Notes: generated by a model from the letters alone, not told the origin. A stretch of DNA of 12,845 nt from Xanthobacteraceae bacterium (GCA_030043335.1 JASHXX010000447.1:1-12845); one strand, 5' to 3'. Positions 1 to 7,268 are shown, counted from the first letter of the stretch. Numbers and translations: made by a program.

Positions 1-5
1 GTCAC

Positions 6-638
6 ATGGGTTGGGGTGCAAGAGCGATCTTGGGGCGGAGCGCGGCTGCAAGCCTTTTTGCACTGGCCGTACTCGCCGCGCCGACGCCAGGAACCGCGCA
101 GGAGCGCGTCTTATTCATCTCGCTCGGCGAGACGACGCGAGCGCCGATCGGGTGGATCGAGTTTTGCGAAGAAAATCCGCGCGACTGTTCGAACCATGCG
201 ACCGCGCCGCGCGACATAGTACTAACCGCCCAGGCTTGGAAGGATCTGGCGCGCGTCAATCTCTGGACCAACACGCATGTCAAGCCGATGACCGACCTTG
301 AACATTACGGCGTGGTCGAGAAGTGGGCCTACCCCGATGACGGGTATGGCGACTGCGAAGACTACGTGCTGCTCAAGCGCCGCATGCTGATGCAAGCCGG
401 CTGGCCGCGCGAGGCGCTGCTCATCACCGTGGTGCGCGACCGAAACGGCGACGGCCACGCTATCCTGACCGTCAAGACCGACAAGGGCGAATTCGTTCTC
501 GACAACCAGACCGACGACATCCTGCTGTGGTCGGACACCGGCTATCGCTTCGTGAAGCGCCAGTCGCAAGCCGATCCGAACGTGTGGATTTCGCTCGGCG
601 ACTCACGCCCGGCGCCGGCGACGGCGACCTCGCGCTGA
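6..638 (+). CDS. Exported transglutaminase-like cysteine proteinase (BTLCP family)
   Basis: The 210-residue product matches, by motif, the bacterial transglutaminase-like cysteine proteinase family (PF06035, formerly DUF920). A likely Sec signal peptide covers about residues 1-31, with a hydrophobic stretch at 13-25 and cleavage near GTAQE. The papain/transglutaminase-type triad is visible: Cys117 in GDCEDY, His151 in GHAILTV and Asp166 in VLDNQ, in the usual order and spacing. Related proteins act in the periplasm; the best-known relative, LapG of gammaproteobacteria, cleaves the adhesin LapA under c-di-GMP control. No LapD or adhesin gene lies here, so that role cannot be claimed. The ATG is only five bases from the window edge, so an upstream start cannot be excluded, although the signal peptide fits this one. 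A strong intrinsic terminator follows 66 bases after the stop, so the gene appears to end its transcription unit. Confidence 0.9.
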   Translation: MGWGARAILGRSAAASLFALAVLAAPTPGTAQERVLFISLGETTRAPIGWIEFCEENPRDCSNHATAPRDIVLTAQAWKDLARVNLWTNTHVKPMTDLEHYGVVEKWAYPDDGYGDCEDYVLLKRRMLMQAGWPREALLITVVRDRNGDGHAILTVKTDKGEFVLDNQTDDILLWSDTGYRFVKRQSQADPNVWISLGDSRPAPATATSR

Positions 639-704
639 AACCAAAAGGAGTTCGCGACCCCGGTCACGTCCCCACCCCTCCCCGTCCCCAGACCGGGTTC
701 GCAC

Positions 705-742
705 GCGGCCGGCTCTCCCCCAGGAGCCGGCCGCACCTTTTT
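705..742 (+). terminator. Intrinsic terminator after the transglutaminase-like gene
   Basis: Perfect 11-base inverted repeat: GCGGCCGGCTC at 705-715 pairs with GAGCCGGCCGC at 724-734 around an 8-base loop. Three bases later comes a run of five T (738-742). This is a textbook Rho-independent terminator on the plus strand, placed 66 bases after the stop codon at 636-638. Confidence 0.88.
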
Positions 743-807
743 CAGATCGAGGAATGGCCGTGCTTACCCAGTTTCTGAACCGCCTGATCTCGGTTCGCGA
801 CCGGCTC

Positions 808-1226
808 CTAATCCGTGTCTGACCCGGCAGGACAATTTTCAATCGTCAAGTCGTCCGGCCAGGTGCAATCGTTGCCGTCATAGAGCGGCGCGACGCCGTA
901 GAGACCGCGGAAGTGGTGGCGTCCCATGTCATGCGAGACACGAGCGTCGCCAAGCGTTCCCATCCGGTCGACGCCAAGACCGCCGACATGGGCGCCGCCG
1001 AGACCACCGAAATGCGGGCCAGCGAGACCGCCGACATGACCGCCGGCAAAGTTGCCGCCGAGACCGCCGATCTGAGCACCGGCGAAACCGCCGACATGGC
1101 CGCCGCCGAAGCCGCCGCCGCCAAGCCACCGCCGCCGCGTGCAAGCGCGGCACTGCCGGTCGTCGCGATGCCGAGCATCAAGGCTGCCGCGATTGCGAGA
1201 ATTCTGCTGTGAATCTGAGTTTTCAT
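808..1226 (-). pseudogene. Secreted glycine-rich octad-repeat protein, split by a one-base frameshift
   Basis: Translation from the ATG at 1226 (SD AAGGAG, 8-base spacer) gives a clear signal peptide starting MKTQIHSRILAIAAAL and ending GSAALARGGGG, then turns into a meaningless Ala/Ser-rich frame. The neighbouring frame from about 1122 to the TAG at 808-810 continues as a Gly-rich protein (GGGGFGGGHVGG, then octad repeats) with an acidic cysteine-containing tail ending CPAGSDTD. Adding one base at the TTG codon (plus 1123-1125), so that GGCTTGGC reads GGC TTN GGC, joins both parts as ARGGGGFGGGGFGGGHVGG and makes 419 bases into 420, that is 139 residues plus stop. The intact product would be a small exported Gly-rich protein of unknown function. 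The damage may be a true mutation or a sequencing/assembly error. I do not recognise a named family. Confidence 0.75.
967..1098 (-). repeat. Tandem 24-base repeats encoding an 8-residue Gly-rich unit
   Basis: Five copies of a 24-base unit lie within the Gly-rich gene. On the plus strand the 13-base core, close to GACCGCCGACATG, starts at 978, 1002, 1026, 1062 and 1086; the 36-base gap is one unit plus 12 bases. In protein the units are HVGGFAGA, QIGGLGGN (followed by an extra FAGG), HVGGLAGP, HFGGLGGA and HVGGLGVD, consensus [HQ][VIF]GG[LF]xGx. All steps are multiples of 12 bases, so the reading frame is preserved, which argues that this frame was selected as protein. Confidence 0.8.
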
Positions 1227-1431
1227 GACCTTGACTCCTTTTTCTCTGGTGTCGAACCAAAACTGGGCCGTGACAGGCGGCATTTCCAACATCGATTGGT
1301 GCTCGGTATGATCTGCGGAAAGAATGATTGGCGGATCGGAAGGAAAGCGGCCCGGCGCGCCAAAAGGAGAGCGGCCGCGGTCGGCAGCATCGAGGAAATC
1401 CAGAGCTCCGCTGCCCTGTCGGGCGGCCTTG

Positions 1432-2364
1432 TCAGTTGTTATCGATGAATTTGACGATGGCCGCCGTCGTCTGCTGCGGCTGTTCCTCCATCACCCAATG
1501 ACCCGAATTGGCAATGATGCCGCCGGTAACGTCGGCCGCCACGAAGCGCACATCGTCGGCCATTTGTGTTCCGAACGAATGATCGGCGCCAAGCGCGAGC
1601 AGCGGCATCGTCAGCTTGCCGCTGGCCGCGAATGCCTTGTTGTCGGCTGCGTCCTGGGTGAAGGCGGCGAATTGGTTGAACGCCGAATGCATGGCGCCGG
1701 GGCGTGCATAGAGCTCGGCGTAGTGCCGGCGCGTCGCCTCATCGATCGCCGCCGGATTGGCGGAAAGCTCGTTCCAGAAGCGATCGAGGTAAATTCGTTC
1801 GCGGCCCTTGACCAGCCGCTCGACGTCCGGGCCACGGAAATTGAAGTGCCACAACGCCGGACTGTGAACGATTTCGTCCCACGGCCCGATTCCCGGCAGC
1901 GGCGCATCGATCACGACCCACCGTGTCGCGCGCGCGGGAAATTGCGCGGCGAAGGCGTAACCGACCATGTTGCCGATGTCGTGAGTGACCAACGCGGCTT
2001 TGTCGATGTTCACCCTGTCCATCACCTGCGCGACGTCGCGCGCCTGCGTCTTCTTGTCGTAGCCGCCTTCGGGGTGCGAAGACAGCCCCATGCCGCGATG
2101 ATCGGGAACGACGACGGTATGGTCGCGGAGGAGCACGGCAGCGACCGGCGCCCGCATGTCGCCGGTATCGCCGAACCCGTGCAGTATCACGACCGCCGGC
2201 CCTTTGCCGCCGATGCGGACGTGGATCGTCGCACCGTCTGTCGAGACCTCTTCGGTGCGAAAGCTGCGTGGGAAGCGCTGGACTTCGGCGGCTGCCGAAC
2301 ACGCCACGACCAGGATCGCGAGCACACCGCATGCCCTGACAGCGTCGGCGTAAGAATTTCTCAT
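1432..2364 (-). CDS. Exported Cif-like alpha/beta hydrolase (epoxide hydrolase/dehalogenase type)
   Basis: Product of 310 residues. The start at 2364 is chosen over longer forms because GGAG lies 6 bases upstream and a signal peptide follows (hydrophobic 11-25; either type I cleavage near ACSAAAE or a lipobox VVAC with Cys22). The alpha/beta-hydrolase fold shows the oxyanion motif HGFG (62-65), an Asp nucleophile at 129 in THDIG (as in epoxide hydrolases and haloalkane dehalogenases, not the Ser of esterases), and the catalytic His289 in SGHWVMEE. Candidate charge-relay acids are Asp153 (IDAPLP) and Asp261 (GADHSFG). From memory the cap region (LWHFNF, KGRERIYLDRFW, YARPGAMHSAFN) resembles Cif, the secreted epoxide hydrolase of Pseudomonas aeruginosa. 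His173 matches one ring-opening residue of Cif, but the partner Tyr appears replaced by Gln231/Phe232. The substrate is therefore uncertain. The gene diverges from the RND efflux operon. Confidence 0.88.
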   Translation of the reverse strand: MRNSYADAVRACGVLAILVVACSAAAEVQRFPRSFRTEEVSTDGATIHVRIGGKGPAVVILHGFGDTGDMRAPVAAVLLRDHTVVVPDHRGMGLSSHPEGGYDKKTQARDVAQVMDRVNIDKAALVTHDIGNMVGYAFAAQFPARATRWVVIDAPLPGIGPWDEIVHSPALWHFNFRGPDVERLVKGRERIYLDRFWNELSANPAAIDEATRRHYAELYARPGAMHSAFNQFAAFTQDAADNKAFAASGKLTMPLLALGADHSFGTQMADDVRFVAADVTGGIIANSGHWVMEEQPQQTTAAIVKFIDNN

Positions 2365-2546
2365 GCCTGGCTCCGAATGCCCCCTCAAGTGGTGGCAAGA
2401 CGTACGGCCGGCATCCGGTATAGTGGCGTAAAACGACGGACCTCCCGCGGGGGTGTAAGCAAAACCAGTGCACATGAAGCAGCCCCGCCGAGGCCGACCG
2501 CGGATTTTTCACGCATGGCTGTCTTTAGCTATACGCATGGCTCTTT

Positions 2547-2673
2547 GGGCTAACCCAACGGGGGCCGTTTAGGGCTAAACACGTTGGGCAGTTGTCCGGC
2601 GCCCCGAGCCGCGGCGCCGCTATGTCGTGGCACATGTTGGAATTTTTACCACTTAGGGGACGAAATTGGGCTA
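2547..2673. promoter_or_regulatory. Cluster of GGGCTA repeats and small palindromes upstream of the RND operon
   Basis: GGGCTA occurs three times on the same strand (2547-2552, 2572-2577, 2668-2673), each preceded by T-rich sequence; the first two extend to GGGCTAA with a 25-base step. The middle copy lies in the palindrome TTTAGGGCTAAA (2568-2579, 5-base arms), itself nested in a 7-base inverted repeat, CCCAACG (2554-2560) with CGTTGGG (2582-2588). A related TTTAGCTA lies at 2524-2531. This is seen directly; a role as regulator binding sites is inferred from the position between divergent genes. Confidence 0.35.
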
Positions 2674-2686
2674 TTACATTCGCCTT

Positions 2687-2708
2687 GATCACGGCGACGG
2701 TCGTGATC
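2687..2708. promoter_or_regulatory. Candidate operator: perfect inverted repeat just upstream of the pump gene
   Basis: GATCACG (2687-2693) and CGTGATC (2702-2708) form a perfect 7-base inverted repeat with an 8-base spacer, ending 21 bases before the pump start codon at 2730. Length and symmetry fit the two-fold site of a dimeric TetR- or MarR-type repressor, which often controls RND pumps. No regulator gene is in the window, so binding is inference only. Confidence 0.42.
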
Positions 2709-2729
2709 CAGCCGGGGAGCCCTCAACGC

Positions 2730-5700
2730 ATGACCGCCATTGTCCGCATCGCGTTGCGGCGCCCCTACACCTTCGTCGTTCTCGCCCTCCTTCTCCTCAT
2801 CATCGGTCCGCTCGCCGCCTCGCGCACGCCCGTCGATATCTTTCCAGAAATCAGAATTCCGATCATTGCGACGATCTGGGGCTATACCGGGCTGCCGCCG
2901 GAGGATATGGCCGGCCGCATGGTCACGCAATTCGAGCGCGCGCTGACCACGACCGTCAACGACATCGAGCATATCGAGGCGAACTCCTACACCGGCGCCG
3001 GCATCGTCAAGGTGTTCTTCCAGCCCGGGGCCGACATTCGCATCGCCAACTCGCAGGTCACCGCGATCGCGCAGACGTTGCTCCGGAGCATGCCGCCCGG
3101 CGCAACGCCGCCGCTCATTCTCAACTACGACGCTTCGACGGTCCCGATCATCCAGCTTGCTCTCTCCGGCAAAGGCCTGACCGAGCAGATGCTCAACGAC
3201 ATCGCCATCAACTTCCTGCGCGTCGGGCTGGTGACGGTGCCGGGCGCGGCCATCCCTTATCCCTATGGCGGCAAGTTTCGCCAAGTGCAGATCGATCTCG
3301 ACCCGGTTGCGATGCAGTCGCGCGGCCTGTCCGGTCAGGACGTCGCCAGCGCGCTCGCGGCGCAGAACCTGATGACACCAGTCGGCACCGAGAAAATCGG
3401 CGACTTCGAGTACCCCATCAACCTCAACAACGCCCCGTCCGTCGTCAGCGAGCTCGGCGACCTGCCGATCAAGAGCGTCAACGGCGCAATGGTCTATGTC
3501 CGCGACGTCGCCCACGTACGCGACGGCAATGTTCCGCAGACCAATATCGTTCACGTCGACGGCAACCGCTCCGTGCTCATGGTGGTACTGAAGAATGGCG
3601 GCGCATCGACGCTGGCGGTGATCGACGGCGTCAAGAAGAAATACCCCGAGCTGCAGCGGTCGCTGCCGAGCAGCCTCAAGATCGCGGAGGTCGCCGATCA
3701 GTCGTTCTTCGTCAAGGCGGCGATCGGAGGCGTGGTGCGCGAGGGCGTCATCGCCGCGGCGCTGACGAGCCTGATGATCTTGCTGTTTCTCGGCAGCTAC
3801 CGCTCGACGCTGATCATCGCAACCTCGATCCCGCTGTCGGTGCTCGGCTCGATCGCGACGCTGTGGGCGCTGGGCGAGACCCTCAACATTATGACGTTGG
3901 GCGGATTGGCGCTGGCGGTCGGCATTCTCGTCGATGAGGCGACGGTGACTATCGAAAACATCAATTGGCATCTCGAGCAAGGCAAGGATGTCGAGACCGC
4001 CATCATGGACGGCGCCCAGCAGATCGTGACGCCGGCCTTCGTCTCGATGCTGTGCATCTGCATTGTATTCGTGCCGATGTTCTTCCTGACCGGCATTCCG
4101 CGCTTCCTGTTCGTGCCGATGGCAGAGGCCGTGATGTCGGCGATGATCTGGTCGTTCATCCTGTCGCGAACGCTGGTGCCGACCATGGCGAAATACATGC
4201 TGCGCCGCCATGCCGCGGCGACCGACCAGCACGCCGCGGACGCGCCGCCGCGGCGCTCACGCAATCCCCTGGTCGGCCTGCAGCACGCGTTTGCGAGGTG
4301 TTTCGAGCGCTCGCGCTTGGTCTATCGCGAGCTGCTGGCGATGGCGCTGCATCACCGCGCCGTTTTCGTCGCCGGCTTTCTCGCCTTTGTCGCCGGCACG
4401 TTCGCGCTGGCGCCATATCTCGGGCGCGACTTTTTCCCGAATGTCGATGGCGGCCAGATCTTGATACACGTGCGCGCCCATGTCGGCATGCGAGTCGAGG
4501 AAAGTGCTCGGCTGTTTGCTGAGATCGAGAAAGGCATCCGCCAGGTCATCCCGCCGCATGAATTCGCGGAGATGGTCGACAATATCGGCTTCCCGATCAG
4601 CAGCATCAACAAGACCTACAACAATACCGGCACCATCGGAAACGCGGACGGCGAGATCCAGATCAAGCTGGTCGAGGGGCATCGGCCGACGCGGGAGTAT
4701 GTTCGCACGCTGCGAGAGGAGCTTACCGCCCGCTTCCCAGGCACGACATTTTCGTTCCTGCCGGCCGACATCGTCAGTCAAATCCTGAATTTCGGCGCTC
4801 CGGCACCCATCGAAGTGCAAATTCGCGGCCCGCATCTCGAGGAAAATTTTGTCTACGCGGAGGAACTGCTGCACAAGCTGCGGCACATCCCCGGCCTCGT
4901 CGACGCTCGCATCCAGCAATCGCTCAACGCGCCGAACTTCAACGTCGACGTTGATCGGACGCGGGCGCAGTATGTCGGCATTTCCGAGCGCGACGTCACC
5001 AACAGCATGGTCGTCAATCTCGCCGGCTCCGGCCAGGTGCAACCGACATACTGGCTCAATCCCGCCAACGGCGTCAGCTACGGGATCGTCATGCAGACGC
5101 CGGAGTATCAGGTCGATTCACTCAACGCGCTGCGCAACCTGCCGATCACCGCGCCGGGGGCGCCGATGCAGACGCTCGGAGCGATCGCCGATATCAAGCG
5201 AGTGGCGAAGCCCGCCGTGTACTCGCAATATGACATTCAGCCGATGATCCAGCTCTACGCCACCACCCAGGACCGCGATCTCGGCGCCGTCGCGGCCGAC
5301 GTTCAGAAAGTCTTGACGGAGACCGCCAAAGACGTGCCCAAGACCGCACGGGTGGTCCTGCTCGGACAGGTCAAGACCATGAACGACTCCTTCTTCGGGC
5401 TGTTGTTCGGCCTGCTTGGAGCCATCGTGCTGATTTACTTGTTGATCGTCGTCAACTTCCAGTCCTGGGCCGACCCGTTCGTCATCATCACCGCGCTCCC
5501 GGCCGCACTCGCCGGCATCGTGTGGATGCTGTTTGCAACCGGAACGACGCTGTCGGTGCCGGCGCTGACCGGCGCGATCATGTGCATGGGCGTGGCCACC
5601 GCCAATAGCGTTCTTGTCGTCAGCTTCGCCAAGGAGCGGCTGGAACAGCTCGGCGATCCGGTCGCCGCCGCGCTCGACGCCGGTTTTGTCCGCTTGCGCC

Positions 5701-5924
5701 CGGTGGTGATGACCGCACTCGCCATGATCATCGGCATGACGCCGATGGCGCTTGGCTTGGGCGAAGGCGGCGAGCAGAATGCACCACTTGGCCGCGCGGT
5801 GGTCGGCGGCTTGCTTTTTGCTACCGTAGCGACGTTGATGTTCGTGCCTGTCGTCTTCAGCATCATCCACCGGCGTCGCGGCGCGGCGGGCGCCAGGACC
5901 ACTGGAGAAACGCATGCCGCTTGA
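2730..5924 (+). CDS. RND-family efflux pump, inner-membrane permease
   Basis: A 1064-residue protein of normal length for an RND (AcrB-type) proton-driven exporter. The start at 2730 is chosen because GGGGAG lies about 10 bases upstream and family members begin just before the first helix (here RRPYTFVVLALLLLIIG, 11-27); upstream in-frame starts add 46 atypical residues. The N-terminal helix is followed by TPVDIFPEIRIP and the first periplasmic porter region (to about 330), helices 2-6 (about 335-490), a second N-like helix (545-562) with the GRDFFPNVDGG repeat of the half-motif, the second porter region, and helices 8-12 (about 885-1047). The helix-4 motif reads GGLALAVGILVDEATVTIEN, with Asp402-Glu403 where AcrB has Asp407-Asp408. 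The helix-10 motif reads GVATANS, with Ala958 where AcrB has the essential Lys940. This resembles a non-AcrB RND subgroup I recall with VD[DE]AT and VATANS motifs. The gene overlaps its adaptor by 11 bases. Substrate unknown. Confidence 0.95.
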   Translation: MTAIVRIALRRPYTFVVLALLLLIIGPLAASRTPVDIFPEIRIPIIATIWGYTGLPPEDMAGRMVTQFERALTTTVNDIEHIEANSYTGAGIVKVFFQPGADIRIANSQVTAIAQTLLRSMPPGATPPLILNYDASTVPIIQLALSGKGLTEQMLNDIAINFLRVGLVTVPGAAIPYPYGGKFRQVQIDLDPVAMQSRGLSGQDVASALAAQNLMTPVGTEKIGDFEYPINLNNAPSVVSELGDLPIKSVNGAMVYVRDVAHVRDGNVPQTNIVHVDGNRSVLMVVLKNGGASTLAVIDGVKKKYPELQRSLPSSLKIAEVADQSFFVKAAIGGVVREGVIAAALTSLMILLFLGSYRSTLIIATSIPLSVLGSIATLWALGETLNIMTLGGLALAVGILVDEATVTIENINWHLEQGKDVETAIMDGAQQIVTPAFVSMLCICIVFVPMFFLTGIPRFLFVPMAEAVMSAMIWSFILSRTLVPTMAKYMLRRHAAATDQHAADAPPRRSRNPLVGLQHAFARCFERSRLVYRELLAMALHHRAVFVAGFLAFVAGTFALAPYLGRDFFPNVDGGQILIHVRAHVGMRVEESARLFAEIEKGIRQVIPPHEFAEMVDNIGFPISSINKTYNNTGTIGNADGEIQIKLVEGHRPTREYVRTLREELTARFPGTTFSFLPADIVSQILNFGAPAPIEVQIRGPHLEENFVYAEELLHKLRHIPGLVDARIQQSLNAPNFNVDVDRTRAQYVGISERDVTNSMVVNLAGSGQVQPTYWLNPANGVSYGIVMQTPEYQVDSLNALRNLPITAPGAPMQTLGAIADIKRVAKPAVYSQYDIQPMIQLYATTQDRDLGAVAADVQKVLTETAKDVPKTARVVLLGQVKTMNDSFFGLLFGLLGAIVLIYLLIVVNFQSWADPFVIITALPAALAGIVWMLFATGTTLSVPALTGAIMCMGVATANSVLVVSFAKERLEQLGDPVAAALDAGFVRLRPVVMTALAMIIGMTPMALGLGEGGEQNAPLGRAVVGGLLFATVATLMFVPVVFSIIHRRRGAAGARTTGETHAA

Positions 5925-7101
5925 TGCCCCGCCCACGATTTCGCGCCGTGGACTGTACATCGCGGCAATCTCGGCGCTCGCCATCGGCGCCGTCGTCGTG
6001 ATCATGGGCATCACGACGCGCAAGATGGCGGACGCGAAACTGCAGGAATGGACCGAGAGCCAGGCGGTGCCGGTGGTGGCCGTGGCACCGCCGGACACGC
6101 GCGCCAAGGCGACGACGCTCGAGCTTCCCGGGCGGCTCGAGGCCTATACCCAGGCGCAGATGTATGCGCGCGTGAGCGGCTATGTGAAGAGCTGGGAGGC
6201 CGACATCGGCACGCCGGTCAAGGCCGGCCAGCTTCTTGCCGAGATCGACGCGCCCGACCTCGACCAGCAGATCATGCAGGCCGAGGCCAATCTCGCCAGC
6301 GCCAAGGCCAATTCGATGCTGGCGGACACGACGCTGACGCGCGGTCAGTCCTTGATCAAGACCTACGCCATCTCGCAGCAAGATCTCGACCAGCGCACGT
6401 CCGACGCTTCCAACAAGCAGGGCTTGGTCCGCGCCGCGCAGGCAAACCTCGACCGGCTGCGCGTGCTCGAGCAATACAAGCGCATCGTCGCCCCGTTCGA
6501 CGGTTTGGTCACCGCGCGCACCACCGACGTCGGCGCGCTGATCAACGCCGGCGCCGGCGGCGGACCGCCGATGTTCGTGGTCTCGGAGACGAGCAAGCTG
6601 CGCGTCTACGTCAACGTGCCGCAAACCTACGTGCCCAATATCCCGGTCGGCACCAAGGCGCGGATCGCGGTGCCCGAATATCCGGGCCGGACGTTCCCGG
6701 CGACCGTCGAGGCGTCGGCGCAAGCCGTCGACGTCGCCTCCGGCACCACCCGGATGCAGCTCGTCGTCGACAATTCGCGCAACGAACTGATGACCGGCGA
6801 CTTCACCAATGTGAGCTTCGATCTGCCCCACCCGGAGATCGCCATCAACGTGCCGGCGAGCGCCTTGATCTTCAACCAGCGCGGCCTCCAGGTCGCGACC
6901 GTGGACAGCAACGGTCGCATCGTTCTCAAGCAGGTCGCGATTTCGCGCGATCTCGGCAATGAGGTCGAACTCGCCTCCGGCATTTCGGCCGACGATCGCG
7001 TCGTCACCAATCCGCCCGACGGCATCATCACGGGCGACAAGGTGCGGATTGCAGGCTCGCCCGGCGTTCCCGGCGAGCCCGAAACGGCATCGGCGAAGTG
7101 A
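5914..7101 (+). CDS. RND efflux periplasmic adaptor (HlyD/AcrA-type membrane fusion protein)
   Basis: A 395-residue adaptor that would link the pump to an outer-membrane channel. An N-terminal membrane anchor covers about 13-33 with no lipobox, so it is anchored by a helix rather than by lipid. The biotinyl-lipoyl halves are GRLEAYTQAQMYARVSGYV to LLAEIDAPDLDQQ (about 73-118) and IVAPFDGLVTARTTDVGALI (191-210). Between them lies a helical hairpin (about 119-187) rich in Gln, Ala and Asp. Beta-barrel and membrane-proximal domains follow (about 228-380). The start is supported by GGAG 6 bases upstream. Its ATG lies inside the pump gene (11-base overlap), implying translational coupling and equal expression. 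The order pump first, adaptor second is the reverse of acrAB. No TolC-like gene follows, so the channel must be encoded elsewhere. Confidence 0.94.
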   Translation: MPLDAPPTISRRGLYIAAISALAIGAVVVIMGITTRKMADAKLQEWTESQAVPVVAVAPPDTRAKATTLELPGRLEAYTQAQMYARVSGYVKSWEADIGTPVKAGQLLAEIDAPDLDQQIMQAEANLASAKANSMLADTTLTRGQSLIKTYAISQQDLDQRTSDASNKQGLVRAAQANLDRLRVLEQYKRIVAPFDGLVTARTTDVGALINAGAGGGPPMFVVSETSKLRVYVNVPQTYVPNIPVGTKARIAVPEYPGRTFPATVEASAQAVDVASGTTRMQLVVDNSRNELMTGDFTNVSFDLPHPEIAINVPASALIFNQRGLQVATVDSNGRIVLKQVAISRDLGNEVELASGISADDRVVTNPPDGIITGDKVRIAGSPGVPGEPETASAK

Positions 7102-7268
7102 GAGTCGCGACGGAAACGGCGGACGGAACAATGTCCTGACGACCTGTCGCCTTGGCTCCGTGCCCCGTCCGCGCGCTGCTATCCGATCGCTTTCAGCCCC
7201 TTTGCAAATCGCTTGAAGTTGCGGACGCAAATATCGGCGACGCCGGCAATCAGCTTCTTTTCCGGGCT

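Larger units (their letters stand above)
2365..2729. promoter_or_regulatory. Divergent intergenic region between the Cif-like hydrolase and the RND operon
   Basis: No gene is supported in these 365 bases. The pump reading frame stays open upstream to 2592, but that stretch shows no RND homology. The sequence is less GC-rich around 2515-2580 and 2640-2680 than the flanking genes, as expected of promoter DNA. It carries several inverted and direct repeats, described separately, and must hold the promoters of both divergent units. I could not fix a convincing -35/-10 pair on either strand; TATTAC at 2672-2677 (plus) and TATACC at 2422-2417 (minus) are only -10-like hexamers. Confidence 0.6.

Noticed and set aside
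967..1098. Possible CRISPR-like array
   Set aside because: The regular 24-base units are adjacent without unique spacers and encode a protein repeat in frame.
913..1212. Plus-strand ORF rich in ETADM repeats
   Set aside because: It is the reverse-complement reading of the Gly-rich octad repeats; the minus strand has the signal peptide and ribosome-binding site.
1413..1424. Small GCCC-TGTC-GGGC hairpin after the hydrolase stop as a terminator
   Set aside because: A four-base stem with no T-run on the minus strand is expected by chance in GC-rich DNA.
1324..2553. Long plus-strand ORF of 409 codons
   Set aside because: It is the antisense shadow of the Cif-like hydrolase: Arg/His/Asp-rich product without motifs, while the minus strand has a complete catalytic set, signal peptide and ribosome-binding site.
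2592..2729. N-terminal extension of the RND pump by 46 residues
   Set aside because: The extra sequence has no match to RND N-termini and overlaps operator-like repeats; the ATG at 2730 has a ribosome-binding site and the standard family start.
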